Assembly: GCA_045837725.1 (NCBI GenBank)
Contig: JBEWZL010000137.1
Location: 62,001-126,000 of the forward strand
Direction of reading: 5' to 3'
DNA length: 64,000 bases
Origin: Vermamoeba vermiformis
Lineage: Eukaryota > Tubulinea > Echinamoebida
The notes beneath the pieces are model-generated. The model was not told the DNA's origin, did not search any database, and worked only from the letters and a program-made list of their open reading frames with translations. Positions 11,363-22,949 of this stretch are shown here, piece after piece (position 1 is the first letter of the stretch; each line of letters starts with the position of its first letter). A program made the position numbers and the translations under genes.

Positions 11363-14300
11363 TCAAACTGTGTGCTGGACAGAGGTGTCAGCGAGTGACG
11401 CGAGTGACACGCACCACTGCTGCGAGTCCATAAATAGCAACCACGCGCGCCAGTGCGGATCGTGCATCAGAGTGTCTAATTGCCTTATTAGTAAGTGCTT
11501 GCTAATAAAAGTCACTGCTGTCCTTACCGCGATGTCCGAGCACAATTAATCCGCTCCGAGCACGTGTCAGAGCGACATTCAGTCTGCGCCAGTCATTCAA
11601 GAACCCCACGCGGTGCTCGGGATTGCTCCGAACAGCGGAAAAAATGATGATTTCTTTTTCACGGCCCTGGTGAACGATCAGCAATTTGTTTCAGTGAATG
11701 AGATATTCCGCACCTGAAATCCATCGACACTGGCGACATTAAGGCCACCCTCGACGAGTGTTTGACTGTTCTCGCCCTCGTCTGCCAGGGTCACATCGCC
11801 CTCGTCTGCCAGGGTCACATCGCCCTCGCTGTCACGTGCCGCGTTGTTGTTCGACTTGCGCGGAGAAATAACTAATTTGGCACGGAACTGCGTGAAGAAT
11901 TTGTCGCGGGAGATCAAATCGGAGATATGCCGCACTTGCCCGCTGTACGGTGTAATTATTCCGATGTCACTCGTTGACAGCTGTGGCGCGCTATTTTTGG
12001 CGGTGGTGGCAGTGTCGAGCACCATCTCAAATCCCGAGTCATCGTCAAAATAGGTAATGTCCGTGCCAGTCACGTGCTCTGGTTGACGCGCGACAGGTGT
12101 CAGCAGACGGCGGAGAATTGTCATGACATATTTGGCTATGAATTGATCAGTTGAGTGTGACACGTGTCATTTGCTCACCTTCTTCGCGGTTCATGAACGA
12201 CTTTCCCAATCCGACATTGCCAGCCTCTTCCGCGCCCAGTGGCACATCGATGAACACCACCGGATGTTGTTCCGCACCACTGACTGGCCAGGGAAATCCC
12301 GCGGGCAGTGGTCGATCACCGCGCTGCACGGCATTGAAAATTTTCCCTTTATAGAAATACTGCAAAGATTGATGAGTGTCAGTGCCACCGACAGCTGCGA
12401 CATACCATAGAAGGAAAGTGCGCGATATCAGGGTGCATGCGGTACTGATACTGCAGCAGATTGGGCGAGATGAGTGGCACGTGGCTCGGTGTCAGCGGAT
12501 CATCGAGCTGCAGCGGAGATCAGTACAGTGCAGTGCTGGCACAGTGCCACTTACCTGAATCACGTGACTGGTGTGGCCTGCCAGACGTTGAAAGGGTGAG
12601 ATCGTCAGCACAGCGTCATTGCCTTTTATGGAAGTCGGAGGCAGTTGATAGTGATCGCCGAGCAGCACGAGCTGTTTGATGTCACGTGATCGGACCAGCG
12701 GAATTAATAGCGCGGGCTCGGAGCACTGACTGGCCTCGTCCATGAGCACCACGTGGAATTTGACGTCTATTTTTAGCTTCAGTTAAGTGCCTGAATAGCC
12801 ATATTTGGTCACTCTTACCACGTGACAGCAGTTCGTAGTCACCGACCCCAACCACTGTGCCAACAATGACCTCGGCACGTGACAGTATATCTCGCTGTAT
12901 CTCGCGCATAATCTGCCGCAGCTCACGACGTTTTTCCGCGAGTGACTTGTCAACTTCAGCGTTCACTGAATCTGCGGAGATACAATCACGTGAGCACGAG
13001 TCACATTCATGAACAGGACTTACTGTCGCGTTGTTTCACTGAACGGCGCTGTGAGGTCTCCAGCCGCGTGATCTCTTGCGTAATCTCCTCCAATCTCGGA
13101 TATCTCCGATCACGTGTCATTTGCACCTCCAAGGAGACAGCACGCAATTCTTCGCGTATTTTCACTGAACGACCGACCCGCACAGCGCGCACTCCGAGCT
13201 TGAGCAGTCCCTCGAGCAGATTGTCCACTGCCACATTAGTAAATGCTGTCGCGAGCAGGGGCAGCACACTGCTACTATTTTTAGCGCGCGATCGTTGCGC
13301 GAGGAGTGTCATCACCTTCATCAAGTGCACGGCGGTGTAGGTCTTGCCGGTGCCTAAATCGAGCAGTTAGTGGCGTGGTGACAGGTGTCAAACAGCGATC
13401 AGCACGGTACCAGGCGGGCCTTGAATGAGTGACAGGCGTCGATTGATCACGTGACTGATCACACTGCGCTGCGAGTCATTCAGCTGCCACTCCCTCCACT
13501 CTGGAATCACGTGATCAATGTCGCGTGGACTGTTCAGTGAAACAGTGCCCCACAGCCCTGGTTGTTCCGCTGCGAGACGAGTGATCTCGGCGGGAGATTG
13601 CAGGTCCATGAGCAGCGCTTGAAACACAGAACTGTACGGCACGGTGTCTTCGGACCACGTGTTGCGTACTGTCACGTGATTGGTCAGCTTTTGGCCTGTG
13701 AATAGCTGCAAACAAGTCAATATTGCCATATTTAGTAATTCACAGCCAAACATACTTGCAAAGCATACGACATGCGGTCAAAGGTGACAGTACTCGGCCC
13801 ACGATCGATGCGCCATCCACGTGATGTGTTGCTATTATTGGCTGCAGTGTACGGACCAGTCGATTGTTCCGCTGTCACGTGCTCTTCTTCGAGCAGGGTG
13901 CGCAGTGAAGTCACGTGCACACCACCAGAGGTATACTGCACCCAAATATGGCGTATACCTCGCTCGACAACAACACCCTCCCACTGATACTTGTTGCCCT
14001 GGTCAGTGCTATTTTTAGCCGCACTGAGTGGCACGTGACCGGTGCGCGTGACGAGCACTGCATCGCCGTGATTGAAGCGGTGATTGAGCGGGTACGGCGC
14101 ACGTGACTGATACTGAAATTTCACGAGCAGAGTGGGCACGTGATTGAGATCGGTCACGTGCTGATCGGTCAGGGTGTAGCCTTCATGAACGAGACGCGTC
14201 AGGGGCCAGGTCTGGATGCGCTCTCGGACCTGACTCAACTCAGCGGCGCACTCGTCGTTGATGGCACGCTGCCACTTGTCGTAATAGGCCTAATATGATA

Positions 14301-14664
14301 TAATGGACATTAGTGCAAGAACTGTCTGCAACTTTTCTCAGAATTTACGTAGTGGTGCTGGGCTAGATAATACGCCCTTAATATTGCGGTAATAGCGCAG
14401 TAAATAATACTAATAATAAGGCACTAATATTATGAAAGGCAGAGTGCTGTACCTTGCGGCCCTTGGATTCACTGCTGCTGATCACTACTGGCAGAGTTAA
14501 TTCATTGCCCCTGTGTTGCTACATAAATAATACCATATTAATTATGAAATTAAATGACAAAAACAGTGGTGCGATGGATTTACCTGCTGTGGAGGAGCGA
14601 GTGAGTTGATGCGCGGCACTTTGCGATCCCTATTGTTGTGATCATCGGTTGCCTTTCTCTTCAT
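11363..14664 (-). CDS. UPF1-like superfamily 1B helicase (DNA2/NAM7 family)
   Basis: Twelve exons give about 875 residues. Visible in order: a Lys/Arg-rich N-terminus (MKRKATDD), a 1B-like beta domain ([11 protein letters not shown] region), Walker A QGPPGTGKT split by an intron, motif Ia [11 protein letters not shown], motif II as [10 protein letters not shown], motif [11 protein letters not shown], then [34 protein letters not shown] and the motif [14 protein letters not shown]. This is the UPF1/SEN1/IGHMBP2 layout. It has no Cys/His-rich CH domain as in UPF1 and no R3H or AN1 finger as in IGHMBP2, so orthology is uncertain. A 24-bp tandem duplication encodes GDVTLADE twice at 11772-11829. 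It probably acts on RNA or DNA in the nucleus or cytoplasm. Confidence 0.9.
11772..11829 (-). repeat. 24-bp tandem duplication inside helicase exon
   Basis: Two near-identical 24-bp units in tandem encode GDVTLADE twice in an acidic insertion between helicase motifs IV and V. The copies look identical by eye, suggesting a recent in-frame slippage event. Confidence 0.85.
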
Positions 14665-14791
14665 AGTGCGCACTTGTGGCTCGTCATTCGCGTTTCAAAA
14701 CAGATCTATGGTTGTCATGACACGTTAATGGCGGGAAACATTACCAATGAAATCTCCGCGCACGTGATCGATGTACAGAGCTATGTAAGGC

Positions 14792-14799
14792 TATTTACA
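14792..14799 (-). promoter_or_regulatory. UGUAAAUA 3'-UTR element of kinase
   Basis: TGTAAATA on the minus strand, 13 nt past the kinase stop codon. Confidence 0.45.
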
Positions 14800-14811
14800 G
14801 ATGTTTATTGC

Positions 14812-16302
14812 TCAGCGCGGTGTACTACAGGTGATCCAAGGGTGTTGCAGTGCCTGTTCAGCGGTGAGGCGCAGTGCTGGATCGTGCGCGAGGAGGGCGT
14901 GGAGCAGATCGGCGAGCTGTGGACTGAGCGGTGCAGCTGTAGTGCTGGTGGTGCTGGTGCGCGTGGGGGGACAACAATAGCGCTGCGTGGTAACGAGCCA
15001 GTGCAGCTCATCGAGTGTGTCGGCGCTGTAGGGGTAGTGCTGGAACAGGAGCTGACTGCGAGGGGGGATTAGTGCTGGTACGCGAGGGTGGGGGGTGTGT
15101 ATGTATATGTGTATATTGTATATATATGTATGTATGTGTGTATATGTGTGTGGTGTATCGATATTGATGTGTATGTAGTATACTGAACAGAGTACGTACT
15201 GTGCCACGACACCCAAGGCCCACATGTCCGCACTGCGCGCACAGTGAGCACGTGCACTGAGCAGTTCAGGGGCCATGTACAGCGGTGATCTGTCGGCGAG
15301 GGGTGAGTGGAGGGGGGTAATAATAATGGGGGGTATAGAGTACTTACCCTAGTGCCTCGTGGACGTGTGTCACGTGATCGGTCAGGGCCAGACCGAAGTC
15401 AATCAGCGTCACGTGCAGGCTGTGCGGCACGATCAGCACATTCTCCAGCTTGAGATCGCGATGTGCTACACCCCTAATTAGGCAATGGTCAGTGCTTGCT
15501 GATCAGCTGATCGGAATTGACACTTGCCTTGTATGGCAATGGTGCACGGCATCGAGCAGCTGTCGCATGATCAGCCGCACGGAATGTTCCGACAGTTGCG
15601 AGCCGCGAGTCACGTGCTCGTCCAAGTAATTCCGCAGTGTGACAGCACCGCGCGGCGAGGTTAAAAATAGATACGCGTACTCGCTGTCGCGGTGCACGTG
15701 ACACAGCTGCACAATGTTGGCGTGGGGCGGCAGTGTTTGCAGCGCTGTGAGCTCGCGATTGACACCTGTCAAATGCATGTCAGTCAGTCACACCGATGCG
15801 TGGTCAACGCTAGTCAACAGCACGTACAGGTCAGGGCAGCACGTGATTGGTGGCACACTTGTTTGCAGGCATACACCGCGCCGTTCACTGAATCGTGCGC
15901 GCGACGAACCACGCTGCGTAGTGTTAGTATTATAATGGTATTTATATGCCTATAGTATATTGGTGCCGCATATACGATAGTTGATAAAAATAAATAATTA
16001 TAGTAATAAAAATAATTCGGGGCATCTGAAGAAGTAAATGATAATTGTCAGAAACTCCGATGTATAATTATGTACAGCATGCTATGTATGTACTAAATTG
16101 TGCCATCACTCGATAAATTTTCAAGCAACAAATCGAAATTGAATTTCAAGCCAGATCTGAAATAATTAATTATTAATTACCTGAACGAGCCACTGCCCAA
16201 CACGTGCTGCATATCAATGCTATACTCGTGCACGTGCTGGTGTGGGGTGCGCGTGAGGGCAGTGCTCGACACTTTGCGCTCTAGTGCTTTGCCGCAACTC
16301 AT
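14812..16302 (-). CDS. Serine/threonine protein kinase
   Basis: Six exons (16181-16302, 15828-15913, 15765 down to 15528, 15348-15473, 15200-15289, 14812-15055) give 301 residues, almost only a kinase domain. Visible: Gly-rich loop LGSGSFSVVRRA, the ATP lysine in VYACKQ, the alpha-C Glu in NRELTAL, catalytic loop VAHRDLKLENVL, DFGLALTD, SPLYMAPE, then ADMWALGVVA and LTAEQALQHPWI. The APE-proximal SPLYMAPE and HPWI fit the CAMK/AMPK-like group. The third intron uses a GC donor (AG|GCAAGT) and is needed to keep HTRGVAHRDLK in frame. The last intron holds a TATACACA-type microsatellite. The CACGTG palindrome occurs several times in the exons. Confidence 0.9.
15095..15180. repeat. (TG/TA)n microsatellite in kinase intron
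   Basis: Alternating purine-pyrimidine run of TATATG, TGTG and TATG words, on the minus strand a CACA/TATA tract, fully inside the last kinase intron. It is the only sizeable simple repeat seen in the window. Confidence 0.85.
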
Positions 16303-16596
16303 CTTGACTTGGATGTGAGCAGCGAACTGCGTGTGGAGTGTGGGGCGAGAAATATACAGAGAATAATATATACAAGGTGCAGGTCTAGTTACTGCGTTGT
16401 TCAGAAGTGCGGTCTAGTGTTGTTGCGTGCAATTGAAAAATCAGATCTGCCCAGCACTTGTTTTTGTCTTGCAGTGCACGTGCCGAGCACCATACAAGCT
16501 CCTACCATAATAATATATATATTATTCAACTTTAATAGGCGGGGCACTGATACACGTACACCTGTAATTACAGTCAAGGAATCAATTTCAATTCAG

Positions 16597-17681
16597 ATGG
16601 GCCAATCCTCTCCGTATCCAGGCCAGAACAATGGCTCGAACAGCAATAATAATAGCAATAATATTAAGACTCAGCCGATGAAGAAGGCGAGCACCTATCA
16701 GCAGCTTGAAGCAGATGTAGCTCAAGCCAACAAAATGTAAGCCATTGTCTGAGTGAGACTAGTCCTGATTATGATTGCGTGCACAGTCATGTACCATATG
16801 AATAACGTCCTTATTATATGCAGCTCCTCCAAGTACAAAGACAAAGAAGGCCGCTGCTTGCTCTTCATTCTCAACAATCCAGATGACTCGCCCACCGTGC
16901 AGCGCAAGAACAGAGCGCGGACACAGAACAACAGCAACAACAACAACAATATTAATACCACTCATAGCACTGCTGCCACGAGTGCGAGCAGTACACTCAC
17001 TGGCAACACGCCAATGCCTGAAGGTCTGACGCCACATCCAGACGACGACAAAACATCGCGCGATGAGCCCATATTATGGCGACTACGCACGACCATCTCC
17101 GTAGTGAAGGTACGCACCCGATTACTCGCTGCAGCACTGACTCTGCGCAGCATCCAGTCAAGCTCGGCGAAGAGATGCGCCTGTTGAATTACCGCCAATT
17201 TTATCGGCTCTACTTCCGCATGCGCGAATATGGCTCGATCGATGACGTCAACAAGGACGAGATTCGCAGGTACGTGCAGGTCTAGTGTGACGTGATTGCC
17301 TAATTTGGTCATCCTCAGTTCGGTGACGCTCACGGAGTTCGACGAGAGCGAGTGCGTGATCTGCATGGAGAACAAGGCACAAATCGCCCTCAACTGCAAT
17401 CACGCCTTCTGCGAGAAGTGTTTGCAGCAATGGTGAGCAATTGCCTTATTTGGGCAAGGACTGAACTGACTCGAGTTATTTTATCAATTAGGAAACAACG
17501 CAGTGACACCTGTCCAGTCTGTCGTCAGCTGAACTCTGCGGATGAGGTAATCTTTGCAGCAATTTCTCGACACGAATTGACAGTCTAAATATAGAACGAT
17601 GTGTGGGTGCTGACCGGGGAACCGAGCACTGAGGATTTGGCCAATTACTTCTCAGAATTTTTGGACTCCATTTGTAAATAA
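16597..17681 (+). CDS. RNF141: RNF141-like RING E3 ligase, N-myristoylated
   Basis: Exons 16597-16736, 16824-17109, 17151-17269, 17319-17432, 17492-17546 and 17595-17681 give 266 residues. The N-terminus MGQSSPYP offers Gly2 for myristoylation, as in animal RNF141 (MGQQ). Next come an Asn-rich linker, a conserved RNF141 middle region, then a C3HC4 RING (CVICMENKAQIALNCNHAFC with CEKC and CPVC) and the diagnostic tail WVLTGEPSTEDLANYFSEF, which matches the family C-terminus (WVVSDAPTEDDMANY). It likely ubiquitinates membrane-associated targets. The last intron ends in CTAAATATAG, one of the recurrent decamers. TGTAAATA overlaps the stop and TGTACATA follows. Confidence 0.92.
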
Positions 17682-17691
17682 CTTGTACATA
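17673..17691 (+). promoter_or_regulatory. Double UGUA(A/C)AUA element at RNF141 3' end
   Basis: TGTAAATA overlaps the stop codon (17673-17680) and TGTACATA follows at 17684-17691. Confidence 0.5.
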
Positions 17692-17714
17692 GTACTACTG
17701 TAGTAAATTCCTTC

Positions 17715-17903
17715 CTGTTGCATACCATTTGCTCCAGACCTCTTCTCAGCAATGGCTGAAGGGAAAACAGAGCCATCTCCAGTGTTCGTGGGACTGTAGA
17801 GAATGCAATTGGAGCACTGAAGAATAAGTTTGGGATCTTCCATGCAACATACGAGTTTTGCCATCAAAGACTCAACATCTTTAGACTGCATTTGAGAAGT
17901 TAG
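17715..17903 (+). mobile_element. DDE transposase C-terminal fragment (Harbinger-like)
   Basis: The frame from 17760 to the stop at 17901-17903 reads VRGTVENAIGALKNKFGIFH and continues through RLNIFRLHLR. This is the conserved E-region of Harbinger/DDE_4-type transposases (typical form VENAFGILKARFRI). A TGA at 17757-17759 interrupts similar upstream sequence. Only the last 50-60 residues of the enzyme are recognisable, so the element is a dead fragment. Confidence 0.7.
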
Positions 17904-18323
17904 CCAGCTTCAGAGGCAGAGTAGTTGTCAGAGAAGAGATTGATTATGATTCATTGCCTTCTCCTATTCCAACTGATGGTTATAGCAGCTGTCTTAGTCC
18001 ACACAAAGCTCATGAGAGATACTGTCAAAAGAGAGTATTCTTCCCCATTTTGAAAGTACTGCAACCTTTGGATAAGGATTTCAATACTGCTTGCAATAAC
18101 TACCAAGACTATAATGCTACTCTCAACAACATGTCCTTGGATGACCTGACTTTGATGAAGATGAGGAAGGCCAAAGGTACATACCAGATTGCTGAAATGG
18201 AACTCCTCCATCCGTTGATGAAATTCAATTCTGTTTGCTGCAGTAGGTAGAGCATATAGAGGATACCACTATTAGCTTTGCATCCACATCAGCTTCCAGC
18301 CACTGGAGATTGAGAAAGAATGG

Positions 18324-18476
18324 TGGACGTCCCGTCCGCCAAAAATTTTTCGTCCGTCCGTGGACATTGTGTCCGTCTGGGGTTGCTGCGTCCACTGATG
18401 TTAGTAATTGACCAACTTATACCAAACTCTGCCATTAGCATCAGTGGACCCAAGAAACACTACTATTGGCATCAGG
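18324..18476 (+). repeat. Dispersed repeat, copy A
   Basis: About 150 bp beginning TGGACGTCCCGTCCGCC and ending near CTATTGGCATCAGGA. It aligns without large gaps to copy B at 19497-19648 at roughly 85% identity by eye. Confidence 0.85.
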
Positions 18477-18933
18477 AGGCTGTTGGCTAAACGCCAGAGG
18501 CTGAAAATGGCCAATGTTCTGCAAAGAACTTAAGTACTAGAACTTTGTTCTATTGGCTGCAATACCATTGAAACTTTGGAAACACCTAGACCTATCACTA
18601 TCTAACAAGAAAATATAAGTAATCATCAAAGATATTGTAGTGGCAGCAATTTGTAAATTTTCAGCATTAAGTATGAACCCACCCACCAGCACATGTTTGG
18701 TACAACACAGCTATATGTATTTTATGCAACCCTGAACTTTGGCTACAATGCATTTTCACCTAGCTAGGAAAATTTTTTTGAATCATCTATACTTTTTTAT
18801 GTTGTAACTTTGTCCAGTATGGTGGCAAACCTTGTTATAATGAAGGGATATGCTTAATCATATACATTTCATATAGAAATCTTGTTAAAATCTTCATACT
18901 ATATGATGTATGGTCGGCGGACACGCGGTCTGT

Positions 18934-18970
18934 GGCGGACGTCCAATTTTTGCCGGACAGGACGTCCGCC
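18934..18970. repeat. Inverted repeat hairpin related to the repeat's end
   Basis: GGCGGACGTCC at 18934-18944 is perfectly inverted as GGACGTCCGCC at 18960-18970. The right half, read on the minus strand, resembles the start of copy A, so 18324-18970 may be a small element with terminal inverted repeats of about 30 bp. Confidence 0.6.
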
Positions 18971-19496
18971 AATTATTATTACCATACATTGGAAAGTTGG
19001 ATATTTCTGCTAAGGAATGTAGAGGTGGCATCTTTATCAAGTAATAACCTGTATTATCAACTAGGTATGTTTGCAGCACAAAGAACAGTTTTACATCCAA
19101 AAATCGTGTGCTATTTGAGCTATCCTCCTACAGATATATAGTTCTGCATAGAACTGTACCAGAAACGGAATATTGTAAGTGAGAAGATTCTCATAACAAA
19201 GTGCACATGTGTATTCTTTCTATTGAACTCTGACATGCCCACTACGTTGCAAACGATTTCATATGTCATGGCAAGCTGTTACTATCAAAATCTCTGTTAC
19301 TTGAGACATTTGGAGCTTGATTTCAAAAACTGAGGAACTTTCCTCAGCTCAATCCCTAGCACTTGGCCAGCAAGGAAACCATCAAATCATCCAAAATATT
19401 GACATCCACAACAATTAGGCGCTATTAGCCTTTTATTCCATGAGAAACTAGTGACGGCGGACGCCCTGTCCAAGTCTGGACACCCTGTCCAAATCT

Positions 19497-19648
19497 GGAC
19501 GTCCTGTCCGCCAAAAAATTTTTGTCCGTCTGTGGACATTGTGTCCATCCGGGGTTGCTGCATCTGCTGATGTTAGTAATTGCCAATTTATACCAAATTT
19601 TGCCATTAGCGCCAGCGGACCCAAGAAGGACTACTATTGGCATCAGGA
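19497..19648 (+). repeat. Dispersed repeat, copy B
   Basis: Second copy of the repeat at 18324-18476, preceded by three degenerate GTCCAAATCTGGAC-type units at about 19465-19500. Confidence 0.85.
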
Positions 19649-19749
19649 CAAAGAACTTCTTGTTGTGTTGACCATAATGCACTGAGTAACCATTATTCCT
19701 GCAACCTACAGCTGAAAAAGCAACAAGATCATGCAACTAGTGAATAAAA

Positions 19750-19840
19750 ATAATTTCTACCTTGGGATTTGAACCTGGGGGCTTCTGCATGGTTGCCAAC
19801 CCAAGTTTCCACTACCTGCCTCCGGAGCCAAAACATTCTG
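19750..19840 (-). mobile_element. tRNA-like SINE head
   Basis: On the minus strand a Pol III A-box-like word (GGCAGGTAGTGG, 19809-19820) and a B-box-like word (GGTTCAAATCC, 19765-19775) are separated by 33 nt, as in tRNA genes. No proper acceptor stem forms, so this is a tRNA-derived SINE or pseudo-tRNA rather than a working tRNA. Confidence 0.45.
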
Positions 19841-20259
19841 GATAGCTGAGCAGCCTGGACTGGCCATCCTCCAACATCCCTACCAGCCATTCATCAACTT
19901 CACTGAAGATCTTTGTAGAACAGTTACTCTGAAACGAACAATCCTTTTATCGGCTAAATTCCGTGGGACTTCTGCCCATGAGAACCTAGTGTCCCCCCAT
20001 GGCCACTCCGTTTGACGCACTGTCAAAATTGGACTGGTCAGTTCTATGGGATTTAGTAAACCTTCTGCAGGCTGTTGTGAGTATTTTTCAAGTGGCCTGC
20101 CCAACCTGCCAGAAAAAAAGATGCGTAAGAGTTGGAGTTACATATTAAACCAGTTCTCTATCACAACATGGTATATTTTGCTTCTATTTTATTTACATTC
20201 GCTCAAGCACATTGCAAAATTGGAGACTATACATAGGGGAAATTTTACAGTAATCCTTT

Positions 20260-22618
20260 CTAGAAAGGATGTTCACGCTTGTCAGTCGTGTCCGTGTAGA
20301 TCACATTGGGCTGCACGTGAGGCAAAGGACGCTGCACAAAGAGCGGGTGCGACAAGAATTGCTGCGTGGGTCCTGCGCTCTGTGGCTGCAGGGGCGAGGG
20401 CGGGGGCGGCACTTGCGCAGACATGACAAAGGTGGGTCCGTTGAAGTTGTACACCATTGACTGCGCGTTGTGTGGTGCGTAGTAGGGCTGTGGATACTGC
20501 GCGCTGTTGTTGTACTGTGGGGCAGCGGAATAATTATTGTGTGCGGCAGTGGTGTTCGTCACGTGATTGGGCTGCTGTGGCGCAGTCACGTGCTGTTGTT
20601 GCGCACTGCTGGTCTGCGCAGAGATCCACGTGGTCTCGCTGGGTGCGTGCGTGAGTTTGAATCGGCCCACAATCCACAGTGCACTGCGCTCGCTGGTCAC
20701 GTGACTGTCAGCGCGCAACGGAATGGGCTGACTGAGCTGCATGCGCATCACAAAGTTGGGCGGGCTATTATTAGCACTCTCTTCTAGCTTGCGGAAATCA
20801 TACACTATTAATAGCACCTAATTAGCACCACTCACGTCACGAATCGACGGAATAACTTACCCGTAATAATTCCGCCCTCCGCGCAGCACTGCGAGGCCTG
20901 AGTGCCACCAATGACAACCGTATACGTGCCAGTGAAATCTCCGCCAGTCACGTGATCGACTCGTACGGGCAGAGCACGTGCTTGTCGGTGTTTGCCGAGC
21001 GGAAGAAATTGATCCGCGATCAGAGTGTCGTGCTTGTACAGCACCATGAAGAAGTCTTTGCACTTCTGCTGAATCACGTGATCTTTGCGGCACACCAGCA
21101 CCACCACCAACTGCGCACCTAATCGGGCCTCAGTGCTCACACGTCGCTTGCCAAATATGGTCATTTTCAATTTCAGTCGTTGCAGCCACGAGGGAGTGTT
21201 GTGGTCCTCGCCAGTCACGTGACTGTTGACCAATCGCGACAGTCGTTCGAGATCTGCGCGCAAATTAGGCAATAACGCGAGATTGTGATCGAGATTGCCG
21301 AGCACGTGCCTCAATCGCGCGAGATTTCCCTTGAGTTGCGCGCTGTCCAGTCCGACTCTGATCACGTGACTCTTGAGTGCCTCGACGAGCAGGGCAATGA
21401 GTGGTGCGGGACTGATCGACCACACTCCGCGCTCATCGCGTCGACTCGCTTCCGGCACCACTTGCGCCACCTGTTGCGCGATCAGTCCGCACACCGCTCT
21501 GCCCCCACTGTACTGTGCATGCGCGTGCGGTGCCAGGCCCAGCGCTTCAGGCTTCCACTCGAAGCTCTTGCCCTCGAGCTGCAGCACTTGTTCCAGGGCC
21601 TCGCTCAGCTCTTCGAACGAGGTCTTGAGCGTCAGATCGCTGAACTGCACAAAACCACGTGCTTTCATCACACCGAGCACATCGATCGAGCCAGGAATCA
21701 CGTGCTCAGCTGCCACCACGTGCTCCTCTTCATGAACGGCGTCGATGCTCATCTTGCGCGCACGACTGCTCTGCACGGGACTGGGCACTGGTGCGGGCTG
21801 AGTGCCGCGCGGACTCTCCTCGCTGCCGTCCTTCTTCCTGCGCACGTGGTTATTACCCAAATAAGGCAAGTGAGTCTAAATATGGTCGAGGGCACTTACT
21901 TCTTCTGCTTGCCCGAGTTGTGCGTGCCGAACAGCACTGAGCGCAGAGTGAGGGGTCCAGTCTCAGCTCTAGCGACAGCAATCTCAAAGCAGAGCGTCTT
22001 GCTCAGTTGAAACAGCTTGATCTCGTACTCCAGCTGCGTACTGCCGCCGATCTTCACTTGTTCGCTCTCGACCACAAACAAGGGCTCGCCATTGCTGTCA
22101 ATAGTCTGCGAGGTCATTTGATAGGTCTTGTCGTTCAACTCTTCAGGTTGACCCACATCTAAGAGGTTAATCTGGACTTGTGAGCTTTCGAGGGGCGTAG
22201 ACGACTTAATCACTAATTTCAACTTTTTGCCAACCCCCTTTGTCACTCGTATCAATTCGTTGTGTTCAATGAGCTTCCAAGTGCCCTTGCCGCCGCGTTG
22301 TTTGTGAAACAAGCTGATTTGAACTGGATTATGGTTTCTGCGCAAAACAGCAATTAAAAAAGTCACAATAAATACACAAATAAATACAAAGGAAAATTTT
22401 AACGCAAAATTCACTTACAATGCGGCAGTACTCGTCGTTTTAATGTCAAAACTTGGATTCCAGTTAGCATTGGTATTATCTTCAACAGGCAGCTCGCCTT
22501 CTAAGAACAGATCGTCTAATATATCGTCGTCATCTGAATTCACACCAAATTGCGATTGGTTCACTGCGTAGCTGTGAGATGGCTTGAAATACTGCGGAGG
22601 CAGATGTTCTTGCATCAT
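20260..22618 (-). CDS. MYRF-like protein with S74 auto-processing (ICA) domain
   Basis: Exons 22419-22618, 21900-22337, 20861-21837 and 20260-20804 give 719 residues. The acidic N-terminus (DDDDILDDLFLEG) looks like an activation region. A beta-rich domain follows at about residues 70-205 that I cannot place. An S74 intramolecular-chaperone domain starts near residue 262. GFVQFSDLTLK has the Ser and Lys five residues apart as in the MYRF/phage-tailspike catalytic dyad, followed by GLIAQQVAQVVPEA and a leucine-rich helix that would trimerise. Late exons add another beta region and a Pro/Gln/Tyr-rich tail. MYRF factors cut themselves off a membrane to enter the nucleus. I see no clear TM helix here, so membrane tethering is unproven. 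Confidence 0.8.
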
Positions 22619-22871
22619 TTCCTGCGCGTGAGAATAGGTGTGGTCTGGGTGTGGGCAACTCTTAAATAGCGTGCACTACAATACGCATGATATGACGCGT
22701 GTTGCCTAACCAGCAGCTGTGAATGAATTCAACAGACACACTGTTCCCTATTTAGCTCCATCAGCCCCGAAAATGAAATGAATTGGGAATGGATCCGCTC
22801 ACAGCTGTTCGGTGTGGTGGGAAGGGAGGGGGACACGAAAGAACAGCAATTCAAAACTCATTTGGGGGTGT

Positions 22872-22879
22872 TATTTACA
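22872..22879 (-). promoter_or_regulatory. UGUAAAUA 3'-UTR element of WIPI3 gene
   Basis: TGTAAATA on the minus strand, 71 nt beyond the stop of the WIPI3 gene. Confidence 0.45.
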
Positions 22880-22949
22880 TAAATGGTACAGGTTACAATG
22901 TGATGTTCGCTGCACATCTAGCCAGCAGCGGTGGACACGAGGGCGGTGC

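Larger units (their letters stand above)
17682..20259. mobile_element. Island of transposon debris
   Basis: About 2.6 kb without an intact gene. It holds a DDE transposase fragment (17715-17903), a diverged dispersed repeat present twice (18324-18476 and 19497-19648), a perfect GGCGGACGTCC inverted hairpin (18934-18970) and a tRNA-like SINE head (19757-19822). The palindrome CACGTG, abundant on both sides, is absent throughout, and sequence texture (longer A/T words, CTGG/CCAG words) differs. An open frame of 98 codons at 17954-18250 has no recognised domain and may be a further remnant. Confidence 0.75.

Noticed and set aside
17954-18250. 98-codon open frame in the transposon island
   Set aside because: It could be a further transposon remnant, but I find no recognisable motif, so it is not called a gene.
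19750-19840. Functional tRNA on the minus strand
   Set aside because: A- and B-box-like words are present, but no acceptor stem or proper anticodon arm forms.
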